Source of the DNA: Streptomyces sp. CB01249
GTDB taxonomy: Bacteria > Actinomycetota > Actinomycetes > Streptomycetales > Streptomycetaceae
Assembly (NCBI RefSeq): GCF_001905735.1
Contig: NZ_LISW01000003.1
Span: forward strand, 62,341 to 126,340
DNA: 64,000 bases
Direction: 5' to 3'
The notes under the pieces were generated by a model. The model saw only the letters and a list, made by a program, of their open reading frames with translations. It was not told where the DNA came from and ran no database searches. How positions within the stretch are numbered: the first letter of the stretch is position 1; each line of letters begins with the position of its first letter. Below are positions 6,520-15,783 of the stretch, in pieces. Position numbers and translations under genes: made by a program.

Positions 6520-8652
6520 TCAGCGCAGTCCCGACCCGGCCGGGGCCGGGGCGGCCGGGGCCTGTGCGGGCTCGCCGTGGTCCAGGCTCGGGAGCCGGCC
6601 GAGGCCGCGCGGGGTGCGCCAGTTGCGCTCGCCGAGCAGCGCCATCACGGAGGGCAGCAGCACCATCCGTACGAGCGTGGCGTCCAGCAGGACCGCGACC
6701 GCGAGGCCGACGCCCATCTGCTGCATGTCCTGCATGGACAGGGTCGCGAAGACCGAGAACACCGCCACCATGATCACGGCCGCGCCGGTCACCGCCCCGG
6801 CCGTGCGGCGGATGCCCTCGTCGATCGCGGCCCGGTTGCCGATCCCCCGGCCGTGCGCCTCGCGGATCCGGGAGACGACGAAGACGTGGTAGTCCATCGA
6901 GAGCCCGAACAGGACGACGAGGACGAACAGCGGCATCCAGGACTCGACCGCGCCGACGCCCTCCGAGCCGATGAGCCCGGCGCCCCAGCCGTGCTGGAAG
7001 ACTGCGGTCATCACCCCGTAGGCAGCGGCCACGGAGAGCAGGTTGAGGACGATCGACGTCACGGCGATCACGTACGACCGGAAGCAGAACAGCATCAGCA
7101 GGAACGTCACCGCGGTGATGAAGAGGAAGACCGGGGCGATCCCGCGCTTCAGCTGGTCGTTGAAGTCGACGGACCCGGCCACCTCGCCGGTGACGTAGGC
7201 GTGGGCGCCGCTGGAGTCGAAGGCGGCGGGCAGGCGGTCGTCGCGCAGGGCGGCGAGGTCCTTCTCGCCGCCGGGCAGCGGGACCTCGAACTCGGCGATG
7301 TTCTGCGCCCGGTGGACGGTGACGTGGTCGAAGCCGGCGAGGGCCTTGCGGACGGCCGGGGCGGTGATGTCGTCGGCCTCCACGACGACCTGGGCCGGGG
7401 CGGGGCCGCCGGGGAAGGTCTCGCTGATGTGGCGGTAGGCGACGGACAGCGTGGAGTCGGAGCCGAACTGCTTGTCCAGGCCCAGGGACTCGGTCTTCAT
7501 GCCGATCGCGGGCGCGGCGAGCACCAGCAGGACGGCGACGGAGGCGGCGGCGAAGAACTTCGGGCGGTTCAGGACGGGGCGCAGCACCCGGCCCGCGATG
7601 CGGCCGCTCTCCGCCTTCCCCCGCTTGCCGCGCCGGTTCAGCAGCGGCACCCGGCCGGCGTCGATGCGGTCGCCGAGCCAGGAGAGCAGGGCGGGCAGCA
7701 CGGTGACGGAGCCCAGCATGGCGATGCACACGACGGTGATGGTGGCGAGGGCGAAGCCCTTGAAGAGCATCAGGCCGGACAGGAACATCCCGGCCATGGC
7801 GACCATGACGGTGAGCCCGGAGACCAGCACGGCCCGGCCGCTGGTGGCGGCGGCGATGCGCAGGGCGGTCTCGGCGTCGCGTCCGGCGGCCCGCTCGTCG
7901 CGTTCGCGGCGCAGGTAGAACAGGCAGTAGTCGACGCCGACGGCGAAGCCCATCAGGAACATCACGGAGTACGTGGTCTGGAACAGGTGCAGCTGGTGGC
8001 TGGCGAGCGAGAGCAGGCCGAAGGCGGCCATGCACGCGGTGAGCGCGAGCCCGACGGGCAGCAGGGCGGCGACGACGGCGCCGAAGGCGACCAGCAGGAT
8101 GCCGAGGGCCAGCGGTACGGCGGTGAACTCGGCCTTCTTGAAGTCGTCCGCGAGCAGGTCGCCGAGCCACTTGCCGGCACTGGCGTCCCCGAACTGGCTT
8201 ACGGTGACGTCGGGTTGGCTCTTCCGGACCCCGGCGACGGCGTCCAGCACGGGCTGCACCCGGTCCGGGGCGGTGTCCGGGTCGCCCTTCATCTCGAAGG
8301 TGATCAGCGCGTCCTTGCGGTCCTTGGAGGCGACCGGGTCCGCGAGGCCGGTGACCTCGCCGGTGTCCCGGAGGGCGGCGGTCAGCTCGCGGGCGGCGGT
8401 GCGCCAGCCGTCGGGCCCGGCGGCGGAGACCATGACGAGTTCGCCGGCCCGGTGGCCGAGCCCCGCGTCGGAGAGGATCTGCTCGGCGCGGGCCGAGTCG
8501 CCCGCGCCGTTCTCGGCGTCGGTCATCTCGACCATGCCCGAGGCGCCGCCGATGCCCGCGGCGAGTACGACGAAGAGCAGCCAGCCGAGAATGGCCGTCT
8601 TGCGGTGGTGTGCGCTCCACACACCGATACGTGCCGCGAGGTTACGCCTCAT
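6520..8652 (-). CDS. MMPL/RND family membrane transporter
   Basis: A 710-aa integral membrane protein with the MmpL duplication. TM1 is at residues 17-40, followed by a large extracytoplasmic domain. A TM cluster (LALGILLVAFGAVVAALLPVG, FLMGFAVGVDYCLFYLRRERDE) is at 175-360. A second soluble domain is followed by a second TM cluster (VLVVLFGLSMDYHVFVVSRIREAHG). The two GxxxDYxxF/DYHVF motifs are the proton-relay region of MMPL pumps. Streptomycete relatives export lipids, drugs or pigments. The substrate here is unknown. No regulator is in the same operon. Confidence 0.92.
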   Translation of the reverse strand: MRRNLAARIGVWSAHHRKTAILGWLLFVVLAAGIGGASGMVEMTDAENGAGDSARAEQILSDAGLGHRAGELVMVSAAGPDGWRTAARELTAALRDTGEVTGLADPVASKDRKDALITFEMKGDPDTAPDRVQPVLDAVAGVRKSQPDVTVSQFGDASAGKWLGDLLADDFKKAEFTAVPLALGILLVAFGAVVAALLPVGLALTACMAAFGLLSLASHQLHLFQTTYSVMFLMGFAVGVDYCLFYLRRERDERAAGRDAETALRIAAATSGRAVLVSGLTVMVAMAGMFLSGLMLFKGFALATITVVCIAMLGSVTVLPALLSWLGDRIDAGRVPLLNRRGKRGKAESGRIAGRVLRPVLNRPKFFAAASVAVLLVLAAPAIGMKTESLGLDKQFGSDSTLSVAYRHISETFPGGPAPAQVVVEADDITAPAVRKALAGFDHVTVHRAQNIAEFEVPLPGGEKDLAALRDDRLPAAFDSSGAHAYVTGEVAGSVDFNDQLKRGIAPVFLFITAVTFLLMLFCFRSYVIAVTSIVLNLLSVAAAYGVMTAVFQHGWGAGLIGSEGVGAVESWMPLFVLVVLFGLSMDYHVFVVSRIREAHGRGIGNRAAIDEGIRRTAGAVTGAAVIMVAVFSVFATLSMQDMQQMGVGLAVAVLLDATLVRMVLLPSVMALLGERNWRTPRGLGRLPSLDHGEPAQAPAAPAPAGSGLR

Positions 8653-8891
8653 GGCGGGTTCGCCCCCTGTTGGTGGAAGTCCGACGATGCCCCTCGAATC
8701 TAGGAACGCCGGGCCGGCCGCCCCAGCCGGTGGAACACCCGGTCGCGCGGCACATAGGGCGAGGTGGCGGGGGTGGTGCTGGGTACACCCCCACCGGGTG
8801 GGAAACCGGCTGACGTGTGCGGGGTGCGCCGGGTCAGACTGTGTGCGACACGGGGCCTGCGGAGGGCCCGGCGAGGGAACGAGGGACCGGG

Positions 8892-10160
8892 ATGGACGCG
8901 AAGCGGGGACGGATCGGGGCGGCTTTGCTGGCCGCGTGGCGCGGGCTGGTGGTGTCGTTCGCCGCCCTCGCGGGGTCGTGCACGCTGTTCGTACTGGCGG
9001 TGGTCTCCATCGCCCTGATTCCGCTGGGCATCGGCCTGGTGACCACGCCGTACATCCTGGAGGCGGTCCGCAAGCACGCCAACCAGCGGAGGCTGCTGGC
9101 GATCACCTGGTCGGACGTGCGCATCCCGGTCCCGTACCGGCCGTTCCCGAAGGATGTGCGGAGCGGGTTCACCGGGCAGGTGGAGCGGACCACGCTGATG
9201 CTGAAGGACCCGGCGACCTGGCGGGACATGCGGTGGCTGGTGGTCGACATGACGGCCGGCTACACGGTGGCGATCCTGGCGGCTGCGCTGATGGTCTACC
9301 CGGTGGAGGGGTTCGTGCTGGCGGCGGGCCTGTGGCGGGTCTTCACGGACGACCGGTACTGGTACGCGTTCGTCCCGGTCGACAGCCAGGCGACGGGGCT
9401 GCTGGCAGCGGCGCTCGGCGTGGCGCTCTTCGCCTTCGCGGTGCTGGTGAGCGAGCGGCTGCTGCGGGCGCACTTCGTGCTGGCCCGGTCGGTGCTCGCC
9501 CCCACCCAGGAGCAGGAACTGGCCCTGCGCATCGACCGGTTGACCGAGACCCGGCACGAGGCGGTGGACACGGCCGCCTCCGAGCTGCGGCGCATCGAGC
9601 GCGATCTGCACGACGGGGCGCAGGCCCGGCTGGTCGCGATGGGGATGAACCTCGGCACCGTCGAGGCGCTGATCGAGAAGGACCCGGCGCAGGCGAAGCA
9701 GCTCCTGGCGATGGCCCGGGAGTCCTCGGCCGAGGCGCTGACGGAGCTGCGCGACCTGGTGCGGGGCATCCACCCGCCGGTGCTGGCCGAGCGGGGGCTC
9801 GGGGACGCGGTGAAGGCGCTGGCGCTGCGGCTGCCGGTCCCGTGCGACGTGGACGTGGAGCTGGCCGGGCGGGCGGAGGCGCCGGTGGAGTCGGCGGCGT
9901 ACTTCGCGGTCAGCGAGGCGCTGACGAACGCGGCGAAGCACTCGGGGGCCGACCGGATCTGGGTGGACCTGCGCCACAGCGACGGGGCGCTCCGGTTCTC
10001 GGTCACGGACAACGGGAGGGGCGGCGCCTCGGTCGGGGCGGGCTCGGGGCTGAGCGGCATCGAACGCCGGCTCGGTACATTCGACGGCATCATGGCCGTC
10101 AGCAGCCCCGCGGGCGGTCCCACCATGGTGACCATGGAGATCCCTTGCGAGTTGTCCTAG
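8892..10160 (+). CDS. sensor histidine kinase (HisKA_3 type)
   Basis: A 422-aa kinase. The N terminus carries about four hydrophobic segments (SFAALAGSCTLFVLAVVSIAL, TAGYTVAILAAALMVYPV and others). The HisKA_3 motif ERDLHDGAQARL places the phospho-accepting His near residue 240. The HATPase region has EALTNAAKHSGA and DNGRGG. The ATG at 8892 is chosen because GAGGG lies 7 nt upstream. Its stop overlaps the response-regulator start, so the two are translationally coupled. The signal is unknown. Confidence 0.92.
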   Translation: MDAKRGRIGAALLAAWRGLVVSFAALAGSCTLFVLAVVSIALIPLGIGLVTTPYILEAVRKHANQRRLLAITWSDVRIPVPYRPFPKDVRSGFTGQVERTTLMLKDPATWRDMRWLVVDMTAGYTVAILAAALMVYPVEGFVLAAGLWRVFTDDRYWYAFVPVDSQATGLLAAALGVALFAFAVLVSERLLRAHFVLARSVLAPTQEQELALRIDRLTETRHEAVDTAASELRRIERDLHDGAQARLVAMGMNLGTVEALIEKDPAQAKQLLAMARESSAEALTELRDLVRGIHPPVLAERGLGDAVKALALRLPVPCDVDVELAGRAEAPVESAAYFAVSEALTNAAKHSGADRIWVDLRHSDGALRFSVTDNGRGGASVGAGSGLSGIERRLGTFDGIMAVSSPAGGPTMVTMEIPCELS

Positions 10161-10792
10161 CCGAAGATCTCTTCCTGCTGCGCGACGGCCTGGTGCGGAT
10201 GCTGGAGGCGTACGACTTCGAGATCGCGGCCGCCGTCGAGACCGGGCCGGAACTCACCAAGGCCCTCGCCGAGTTGGAGCCGGACGTCGCCGTGGTCGAC
10301 GTCCGGCTCCCGCCGTCCCACACGGACGAGGGGCTTCAGTGCGCGCTGGCGGCCCGGCGGGCGCGGCCGGGGCTGCCCGTCCTCGTACTCTCCCAGCACG
10401 TCGAGCAGTTGTACGCGCGCGAGCTGCTGGCGGACGGCAACGGCGGGATCGGGTATCTGCTCAAGGACCGGGTGTTCGACGCGGACCAGTTCATCGACGC
10501 GGTGCGCCGGGTCGCGGCGGGCGGCACGGCGATGGACCCGCAGGTCATCTCGCAGCTGCTGACGCGGCGTTCGCAGGACAAGCCGATGGGCGGGCTGACA
10601 CCGCGCGAGCGGGAGGTCATGGAGCTGATGGCCCAGGGCCGGTCGAACGCGGCGATCGCCTCGCAAATGGTGATCACGGAGCGGGCGGTGGCCAAGCACA
10701 CCTCGAACATCTTCGGGAAGCTGGGCCTGCCGCCGTCCGACGACGACAACCGCCGCGTTCTGGCCGTACTGGCGTATCTGGACCGGGGTTAA
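10145..10792 (+). CDS. NarL/FixJ-type response regulator
   Basis: A 215-aa protein starting at a TTG (10145) inside the end of the kinase gene, with GGAG 5 nt upstream. No ATG or GTG exists in frame nearby. The receiver domain has the acidic pair (LAEDL) and phospho-acceptor Asp52 in VAVVDVRLPP. The LuxR-type HTH is LTPREREVMELMAQGRSN with AVAKHTSNIFGKL. It is the partner of the overlapping kinase. Its stop overlaps the convergent fucosidase stop by a few bases, with no terminator between. Confidence 0.93.
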   Translation: MRVVLAEDLFLLRDGLVRMLEAYDFEIAAAVETGPELTKALAELEPDVAVVDVRLPPSHTDEGLQCALAARRARPGLPVLVLSQHVEQLYARELLADGNGGIGYLLKDRVFDADQFIDAVRRVAAGGTAMDPQVISQLLTRRSQDKPMGGLTPREREVMELMAQGRSNAAIASQMVITERAVAKHTSNIFGKLGLPPSDDDNRRVLAVLAYLDRG

Positions 10793-12447
10793 CGACTCGT
10801 CAGGTGCAGGGTGGTGGCGCCCAGGTGCGGCTTCGCCCGGGATTCCAGCACCTTGACGCGGACCGCCGTGGCGGTGACGGCCTCGGGCAGGGTCAGGATG
10901 CGTTCGTGGCCGATGGTGGTGCCCTCGGCGATCCGCTGCCAGGCGCCGTTCACCCTGGCCTCGACGGCGAACTTCTCCACCCGCTGACCGTGCCGGATGT
11001 CCTCGCGGACGGCGACGCGGTCGAAGGTGTACGGGCCCGGGCGCTGCTGTCGTACGTCGGTGCCGTAGATCCGGCGTACGTCGGCACCGAAGGCGGTCAG
11101 TTGGGTGACGTCCTCGGCGGCGATGCGGCCGTCGGGGGCGGGCGGGACGTTGAGCAGGAGCGAGGCGTTGCGGCCGACGCTCTTCTCGTACAGGTCCATC
11201 AACTGCGCTGCCGTCTTGGGCTGTTCGTTCTCGTGGTAGAACCAGCCGGGCCGGTTGGAGACGTCCGCCTCGGCCGGGTACCACTGGAGGTAGTTGGTCT
11301 CCGGTTCGAGGAGCCGGGCGCGGGAGCCGATGTCGGGGTCGGTGGAGTCGTTGGGCAGCGAGCCGAGCCCGGTCCAGGGGTCGGTGGTGTGCGGGGTGAC
11401 GCTCCACTCGGTCTCGCGGGCGGTGCCGTTCTCGTTGCCGACCCAGCGCACGCCCTGGGGGCCCTGGAAGACGACGGTGTCCGGCGAGAGCGCCTTGACC
11501 ATGTCGAACCACTGCTTGACGTCGTACTTCTGCGTGATGCCGGAGCCGGACCAGGGGTTGGCGCCGTCGAGCCACAGCTCCTCGACGGGGCCGTACTGGG
11601 TGAAGATCTCGTAGAGCTGGTTGAGGTAGTACGCGTCGTAGTCGTCGGCCCGCACCTGGAAGCTGGGCAGCCTGCCGCTCTTGACGCGGGCGGCGCGGTC
11701 GTCGCCGGGGACGAGGGTGGGGATGGTGCGTGCGGTGACCGGGCTGCCGTTGCCGAAGCGGCCCTGGCCGGCCGGGGCGCGGTCGCCGTCCTCCAGGGCC
11801 ATGCGCTCGGGCAGGGAGAGCGACTGTCCGGCGGCCTCCTTGGCGCGGATCTTCTCGACCCACTCGGCGTGCCAGGCGTGCGGGAGTTCGGCGCCGTCGG
11901 AGGGCGAGAGGTAGAAGCCGACCTTCAGCCCGGCCTTGCGGGCGGCCTTCACATAGGCGGCGACGACATCGGGGCTGCCGGGGCTGAGGGCGACCGAGTG
12001 GTCGGTGTAGCGGCTGGGATAGAGGACGAAGCCGTCGTGATGCTTGACGGTGAGCATGACCTGTTCGGCGCCGGCGGCCTTGTAGGCGCGCATCCACTGG
12101 TCGGAGTCGATGGCGGCGGGCGCGAACAGCTTCTCGTCCTCGGTGCCCGAGCCCCACTCGCGGCCGGTGAAGGTGTTCATGCCGAAGTGCGTGAAGGCGG
12201 TGACCTCCCTTTGCTGCCAGGCGAGTTGCCCGGTGGTGGGGACGATGTTCGCCGCCTTCTCGATGATCCGCGCGGGGCTGTCGCAGTCCTCCACCGCCAT
12301 CTGCGAGGCGGGCTTCACGGGCCCCCGGCAGGCACCCGCCGCGGCGGACGGCCCGGGCGCGGCCTGCTGCGCGGTGGCGGTTACGGGGATGAGCGCGGCG
12401 GCCGCCGCCAGCGCGAGCGCGCTGAGCACATGGGTGCGTCGTGCCAT
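10789..12447 (-). CDS. secreted alpha-L-fucosidase (GH29)
   Basis: A 552-aa protein with a Sec signal peptide (RRTHVLSALALAAAAALIP, cleavage near residue 27-30). The GH29 fold follows: FTHFGMNTFTGREWG, AGAEQVMLTVKHHDGFVLYPS, KVGFYLSPSD and the nucleophile region EELWLDGANPWSG (Asp near 294). The C-terminal about 150 residues form a beta domain (YTFDRVAVREDI) resembling a discoidin-type carbohydrate-binding module. It would release fucose from extracellular glycans. The ATG at 12447 has GGAGAGGGAA upstream. Binding of the substrate linkage cannot be told from sequence. Confidence 0.9.
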   Translation of the reverse strand: MARRTHVLSALALAAAAALIPVTATAQQAAPGPSAAAGACRGPVKPASQMAVEDCDSPARIIEKAANIVPTTGQLAWQQREVTAFTHFGMNTFTGREWGSGTEDEKLFAPAAIDSDQWMRAYKAAGAEQVMLTVKHHDGFVLYPSRYTDHSVALSPGSPDVVAAYVKAARKAGLKVGFYLSPSDGAELPHAWHAEWVEKIRAKEAAGQSLSLPERMALEDGDRAPAGQGRFGNGSPVTARTIPTLVPGDDRAARVKSGRLPSFQVRADDYDAYYLNQLYEIFTQYGPVEELWLDGANPWSGSGITQKYDVKQWFDMVKALSPDTVVFQGPQGVRWVGNENGTARETEWSVTPHTTDPWTGLGSLPNDSTDPDIGSRARLLEPETNYLQWYPAEADVSNRPGWFYHENEQPKTAAQLMDLYEKSVGRNASLLLNVPPAPDGRIAAEDVTQLTAFGADVRRIYGTDVRQQRPGPYTFDRVAVREDIRHGQRVEKFAVEARVNGAWQRIAEGTTIGHERILTLPEAVTATAVRVKVLESRAKPHLGATTLHLTSR

Positions 12448-12593
12448 GGTTCCCTCTCCTTCACGACCAACAAGTGGTCGGATCTCTCGGGTGCCGACGC
12501 GTGCATGCTGCCGCAGAGAGGGCCCCACGGATAGAGTACGGACTCCATACGTCCTATGTCTGGTGAGAGAAGTCCAAGTCGCCGGGGCCGCAC

Positions 12594-13097
12594 TCAGCCG
12601 TTGAACCAGGCCGCCACATCGAGCCGGAAGGCACCGTCCGGGGCCATCGCGCGCAGGTCGTCCTCCAGGGCGCGGACCCGTTCGGCGCCGAGGGTCCGGA
12701 CCCACTCGGCGCGCAGCCGGTCGAAGCCCTCGGCGGACCGCCGGAGCACGTCGACGCCCCGCGCGGTGAGCAGGACCAGCTTGCGGCGCCCGTCGGCCGG
12801 GTCGTCGGCGCGCTCCACGTAACCGAGACTCTCCAGCCGGTCGACGGTCTTGCCCGCGGCCTGCTTGGAGACGCCGAGGCGGCGGCCGATCTCGCTGGCG
12901 GTCGCGCCCTCGACGCCCACGGCCTGGAGGGCGTAGCCGTACGCGGGCCGCATGTCCGGGTGCCCCTGCTCGGCGAGCTCACGGTGGAGCGCGTCGATGA
13001 CCGTACGGAAGCCGGCGAACAGCAGAAGGGGCAGCTCGAAGCCCCTGCCCACCTCCTCGGGACGCACTTCTCCACGCCCGCCCGCACGCTCAGCCAT
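12594..13097 (-). CDS. MarR family transcriptional regulator
   Basis: A 167-aa winged-helix protein: ALQAVGVEGATASEIGRRLG, VSKQAAGKTVDRLESLGYVE, and the wing ADDPADGRRKLVLLTARG. The ATG at 13097 is preferred to the TTG at 13112, which sits inside the operator. It is divergent from the AhpD-like gene. The perfect 12-bp inverted repeat between them is the probable binding site, giving autorepression and control of the neighbour. Confidence 0.87.
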   Translation of the reverse strand: MAERAGGRGEVRPEEVGRGFELPLLLFAGFRTVIDALHRELAEQGHPDMRPAYGYALQAVGVEGATASEIGRRLGVSKQAAGKTVDRLESLGYVERADDPADGRRKLVLLTARGVDVLRRSAEGFDRLRAEWVRTLGAERVRALEDDLRAMAPDGAFRLDVAAWFNG

Positions 13098-13101
13098 TGC
13101 G

Positions 13102-13152
13102 AAACTCGACAACCTGGTTTACGTTTTTTTCGTCAATCATGTTGTCGAGTTT
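13102..13152. promoter_or_regulatory. 12-bp perfect inverted repeat, MarR operator
   Basis: AAACTCGACAAC (13102-13113) is repeated exactly inverted at 13141-13152, spaced by 27 nt holding an A/T-rich core. The centre-to-centre distance of 39 bp is near four helical turns, compatible with two bound dimers or a looped pair. It covers the whole divergent promoter region. Confidence 0.7.
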
Positions 13153-13169
13153 AGCCGAGAGGCCCCACC

Positions 13170-13715
13170 ATGCCCGCGACCGCCTTCCCCGACCACACCC
13201 TCGAATCGGCTCCCGCCGCCGCCAAGTCCGGCCTCACCGCCATCGCGCAGAAGCAGGGCTTCCTGCCGTCCGCCGCCGCCCGCATGGCCACCTCCCCCGA
13301 GGTGCTGAGCGGCTTCCTCCGGCTGAACGCGCTCTTCGAGGCCACCACCCTGGACCGGCTCTCGCGCGAGGTCCTGAGCATGACCATGGCCACCCGGAAC
13401 GACTGCCACGTCTGCGTGGCGATCCACACCGGGATACTCACCGCCCTGGACGCCGAGCCCGCCCTCCTCGCCGCCCTCCGCGAGGGCACCCCGCTCCCGG
13501 ACGAACGCCTGGAAGCCATGCGGCGGTTCACCCTGGCCGTCCTCGCCGCGAACGGGGCCGTGGACGACGCGACGGTCGAGGCGTTCACGGCCCACGGCTA
13601 CACCGCGCGCAACGCGCTGGAGGTGACCCTCGGCATCGCCACCTACACCCTGTCCACCTTCGCCAACCGGATGACCGGCGCCCCGGTCGACGGCCCGCTG
13701 GCCCGGTTCGCCTGA
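13170..13715 (+). CDS. carboxymuconolactone decarboxylase / AhpD-like protein
   Basis: A 181-aa helical protein with the CMD-family core LSREVLSMTMATRNDCHVCVAIH. The CxxC (CHVC) followed by a His three residues later is the AhpD peroxidase-type redox site. Conserved helix ALEVTLGIATYTLSTFANRM follows. It likely acts as an alkylhydroperoxidase-like thiol protein and, by its divergent placement, is controlled by the MarR regulator. Such MarR/AhpD pairs often respond to oxidants or quinones. The actual substrate is not shown by sequence. Confidence 0.85.
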   Translation: MPATAFPDHTLESAPAAAKSGLTAIAQKQGFLPSAAARMATSPEVLSGFLRLNALFEATTLDRLSREVLSMTMATRNDCHVCVAIHTGILTALDAEPALLAALREGTPLPDERLEAMRRFTLAVLAANGAVDDATVEAFTAHGYTARNALEVTLGIATYTLSTFANRMTGAPVDGPLARFA

Positions 13716-13781
13716 CGCCCGCGGGTCCCCCGGCGGAGGGGACCGGAGTGACCATCGCACCATTCGCTCGTTCAGCTGAAT

Positions 13782-15704
13782 GTGCGCCCACCGTCAGAGC
13801 TACCGCAGGCCCTCGCCCCGGCCGACGCGGAACAGGCCGAGGCCGCGCTGGTCGAGCACTACCCGCGGCTGGTGCGGATCGGCTACCTCCTGCTGCCGCC
13901 CTCGCCGGGCCGCGCCCGGCGGGTGTTCGCCGCCCACGCCCTCGCCCAGCGCTCCCTGCAAGCCGCCCACCGCGCCCGCCCCGCCGCCGTCCCACTCCCC
14001 CGCCGCACCGACGACGCCGACCCCGCGTACACCTACGTGCGGCGCCAGGTGCTGCGCCGGGCGCTGGCGGCGGGGCGCGCCCGGCGCCTCCGGTTCCGGC
14101 CGCGCCGCGCCGCCCTGCCGCCCGCCCTGCCGTCGGTATGGGGCCTGCGCCTGCTCCCGCACCCCGGGGGCACCGGTGAACTCGCCCTGGAGCGGGAGCT
14201 CGCGGCGCTCACCGCCCCCGCCCGGGCCGCGTTCGTCCTGCGCGGCCTGGAGGGGCTCGCGGACGGGGAGGTCCGGCGGGAGCTGGCCGCCGCCGGGGTC
14301 GCCGATCCGCACGCGGCCCTGACCGAGGCGGACGGGGTGCGGGCGAGCCCCGCGCTCCTGGGCTCCCCGGAGTTCGACCCCTGCTCGCTCCAGGCCCGGC
14401 CGCCCGATCTGCCGGGCCGCCGCAGACGCGCCCGCACCGCGCTCGCGGCCGTCGCCGCGCTCCTGGTGTGCGGGGCGCTGCTCGGGCTGCCCGGCGGCGG
14501 CTGGGGGCACGGCGGGCTGACCGCCCCGCCGTACGCGCGCAACCCGGCCGCCGAAGCGGCCCTGGACCCGGGGGCGTTGCGCCGGGTGCCCGCGACGTAC
14601 TGGCTCCACTCCGCGCGTACGGACTTCACCTCCTGGCCCACGCGCGGCGACCGCACCCAGGACACCCGGCTGCTCCGGCGCGCGCTCGCGGTCTGGGCCC
14701 GGCCCGGCGCCGGGATCCGGACCTCGGCGACCCCCGGCACGCCCACGGGCCCGCCGATGGGCGCTCCGCAACTGCTGTACGCGGGTGAGGTCGGGGACTC
14801 CGCGGTGGTGCTGTTCCACGACGGGCTGCGCGTCGTGCGGTACGCCGAGCCGCGCAACGCCGACCCCGCGCTGGGCGCCGCCCTCGACTTCGCCCGGGTG
14901 GACGGGGCGAACGAGGGGTCGTCGGGCGCGCTGGTGGTGGCCAGGACCGGGGACGGGGTGCGGTATCTGACGGCGCCCTGGGTGCGGCAGGCCCGGGTGC
15001 GGGACCTGCTCGCGCCCGACCGGGCGCCCCGCCCGCTGGACCGCTCCCGGGACGGGGTGACCGGCCCGCTGGCGGACCCGGCGGCGGGCTCCGGCTGCCG
15101 GTCCTGGCAGGCCGTCGAGCTGACCGGGGGCTCCTCGGCGCGGCTGGTCACGGACCTGGGCGAGCTCGCCCCGGCCCGGCTGACCTACGGCACCCCGGGC
15201 AGCCCGCACGACGTCACGGGGCGGGCCGAGCGGGAGAGCTGGGCGCGCACCGCGTGCCTGCTGCGGGAGGTCCGCTCGCACGGGGTGCGGTCGGTCAACT
15301 CCTGGGCCTACGCCCGGCAGCCGCTGCCCGAGGCCGGGGGCACGGCGCGCTGGCTGTGCACCCGGGCGGAGACCTGGCGGGGGGCGGGGAGCAGGGTCAT
15401 CGCGCAGTTCCAGGCCCCGTCCGCCCGTCCGGCGGCGCCGGGCGCGGTCGCGGCGCGGGGCGAGGACGCGCCGGAGTGCGGGGCGCGGACGCCCCGGGTG
15501 CTGGCGGGCGTGCTGTGGCAGTCGCCGGGCGGGCGGTGGTACGTCCTGGCGGCGGGCAGCGAGCAGTTCGCGTCGCTGGCCACGTCGGGCGGGGTGACGG
15601 GGAGCGCCCCGGGGCGGCTGCTCGCGGTGCCCGCCGCGGAGGGGGTCCGGCCCCGGCTCGACGGACGGCTGAAGGACGGCAGCCGGGTGGGCGCCCTGCA
15701 CTGA
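13782..15704 (+). CDS. large membrane-anchored protein with sigma-factor-like N terminus, function unknown
   Basis: 640 aa from a GTG. Residues 15-180 read like an ECF sigma factor skeleton: ALVEHYPRLVRIGYLLLP, an RQVLRRALAAGRARR segment, and ALTAPARAAFVLRGLEGLADGEVRREL resembling region 4 helix-turn-helix. An arginine-rich link (PGRRRRARTALAAVAALLVCGALLGLP) then leads into one TM segment at about 212-235. The remaining 400 residues are an extracytoplasmic region with cysteines (SGCRSW, WLCTRAE, PECGAR). It may be a degenerate sigma domain fused to a sensor, or a protein only resembling one. It is not recognised as a named family. Confidence 0.6.
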   Translation: MRPPSELPQALAPADAEQAEAALVEHYPRLVRIGYLLLPPSPGRARRVFAAHALAQRSLQAAHRARPAAVPLPRRTDDADPAYTYVRRQVLRRALAAGRARRLRFRPRRAALPPALPSVWGLRLLPHPGGTGELALERELAALTAPARAAFVLRGLEGLADGEVRRELAAAGVADPHAALTEADGVRASPALLGSPEFDPCSLQARPPDLPGRRRRARTALAAVAALLVCGALLGLPGGGWGHGGLTAPPYARNPAAEAALDPGALRRVPATYWLHSARTDFTSWPTRGDRTQDTRLLRRALAVWARPGAGIRTSATPGTPTGPPMGAPQLLYAGEVGDSAVVLFHDGLRVVRYAEPRNADPALGAALDFARVDGANEGSSGALVVARTGDGVRYLTAPWVRQARVRDLLAPDRAPRPLDRSRDGVTGPLADPAAGSGCRSWQAVELTGGSSARLVTDLGELAPARLTYGTPGSPHDVTGRAERESWARTACLLREVRSHGVRSVNSWAYARQPLPEAGGTARWLCTRAETWRGAGSRVIAQFQAPSARPAAPGAVAARGEDAPECGARTPRVLAGVLWQSPGGRWYVLAAGSEQFASLATSGGVTGSAPGRLLAVPAAEGVRPRLDGRLKDGSRVGALH

Positions 15705-15783
15705 GCGGCCACCCCGGCTTCCGGAACCGGGAATTCGGCGCACACCCCTGTTCCCCGGGCTTACCGCTCAGTATTTTGACAAC

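Noticed and set aside
7973..10792. A 939-aa plus-strand ORF running over the MMPL gene end and the kinase
   Set aside because: Only its last 215 codons (the response regulator) are real; the rest is an antisense or out-of-frame shadow.
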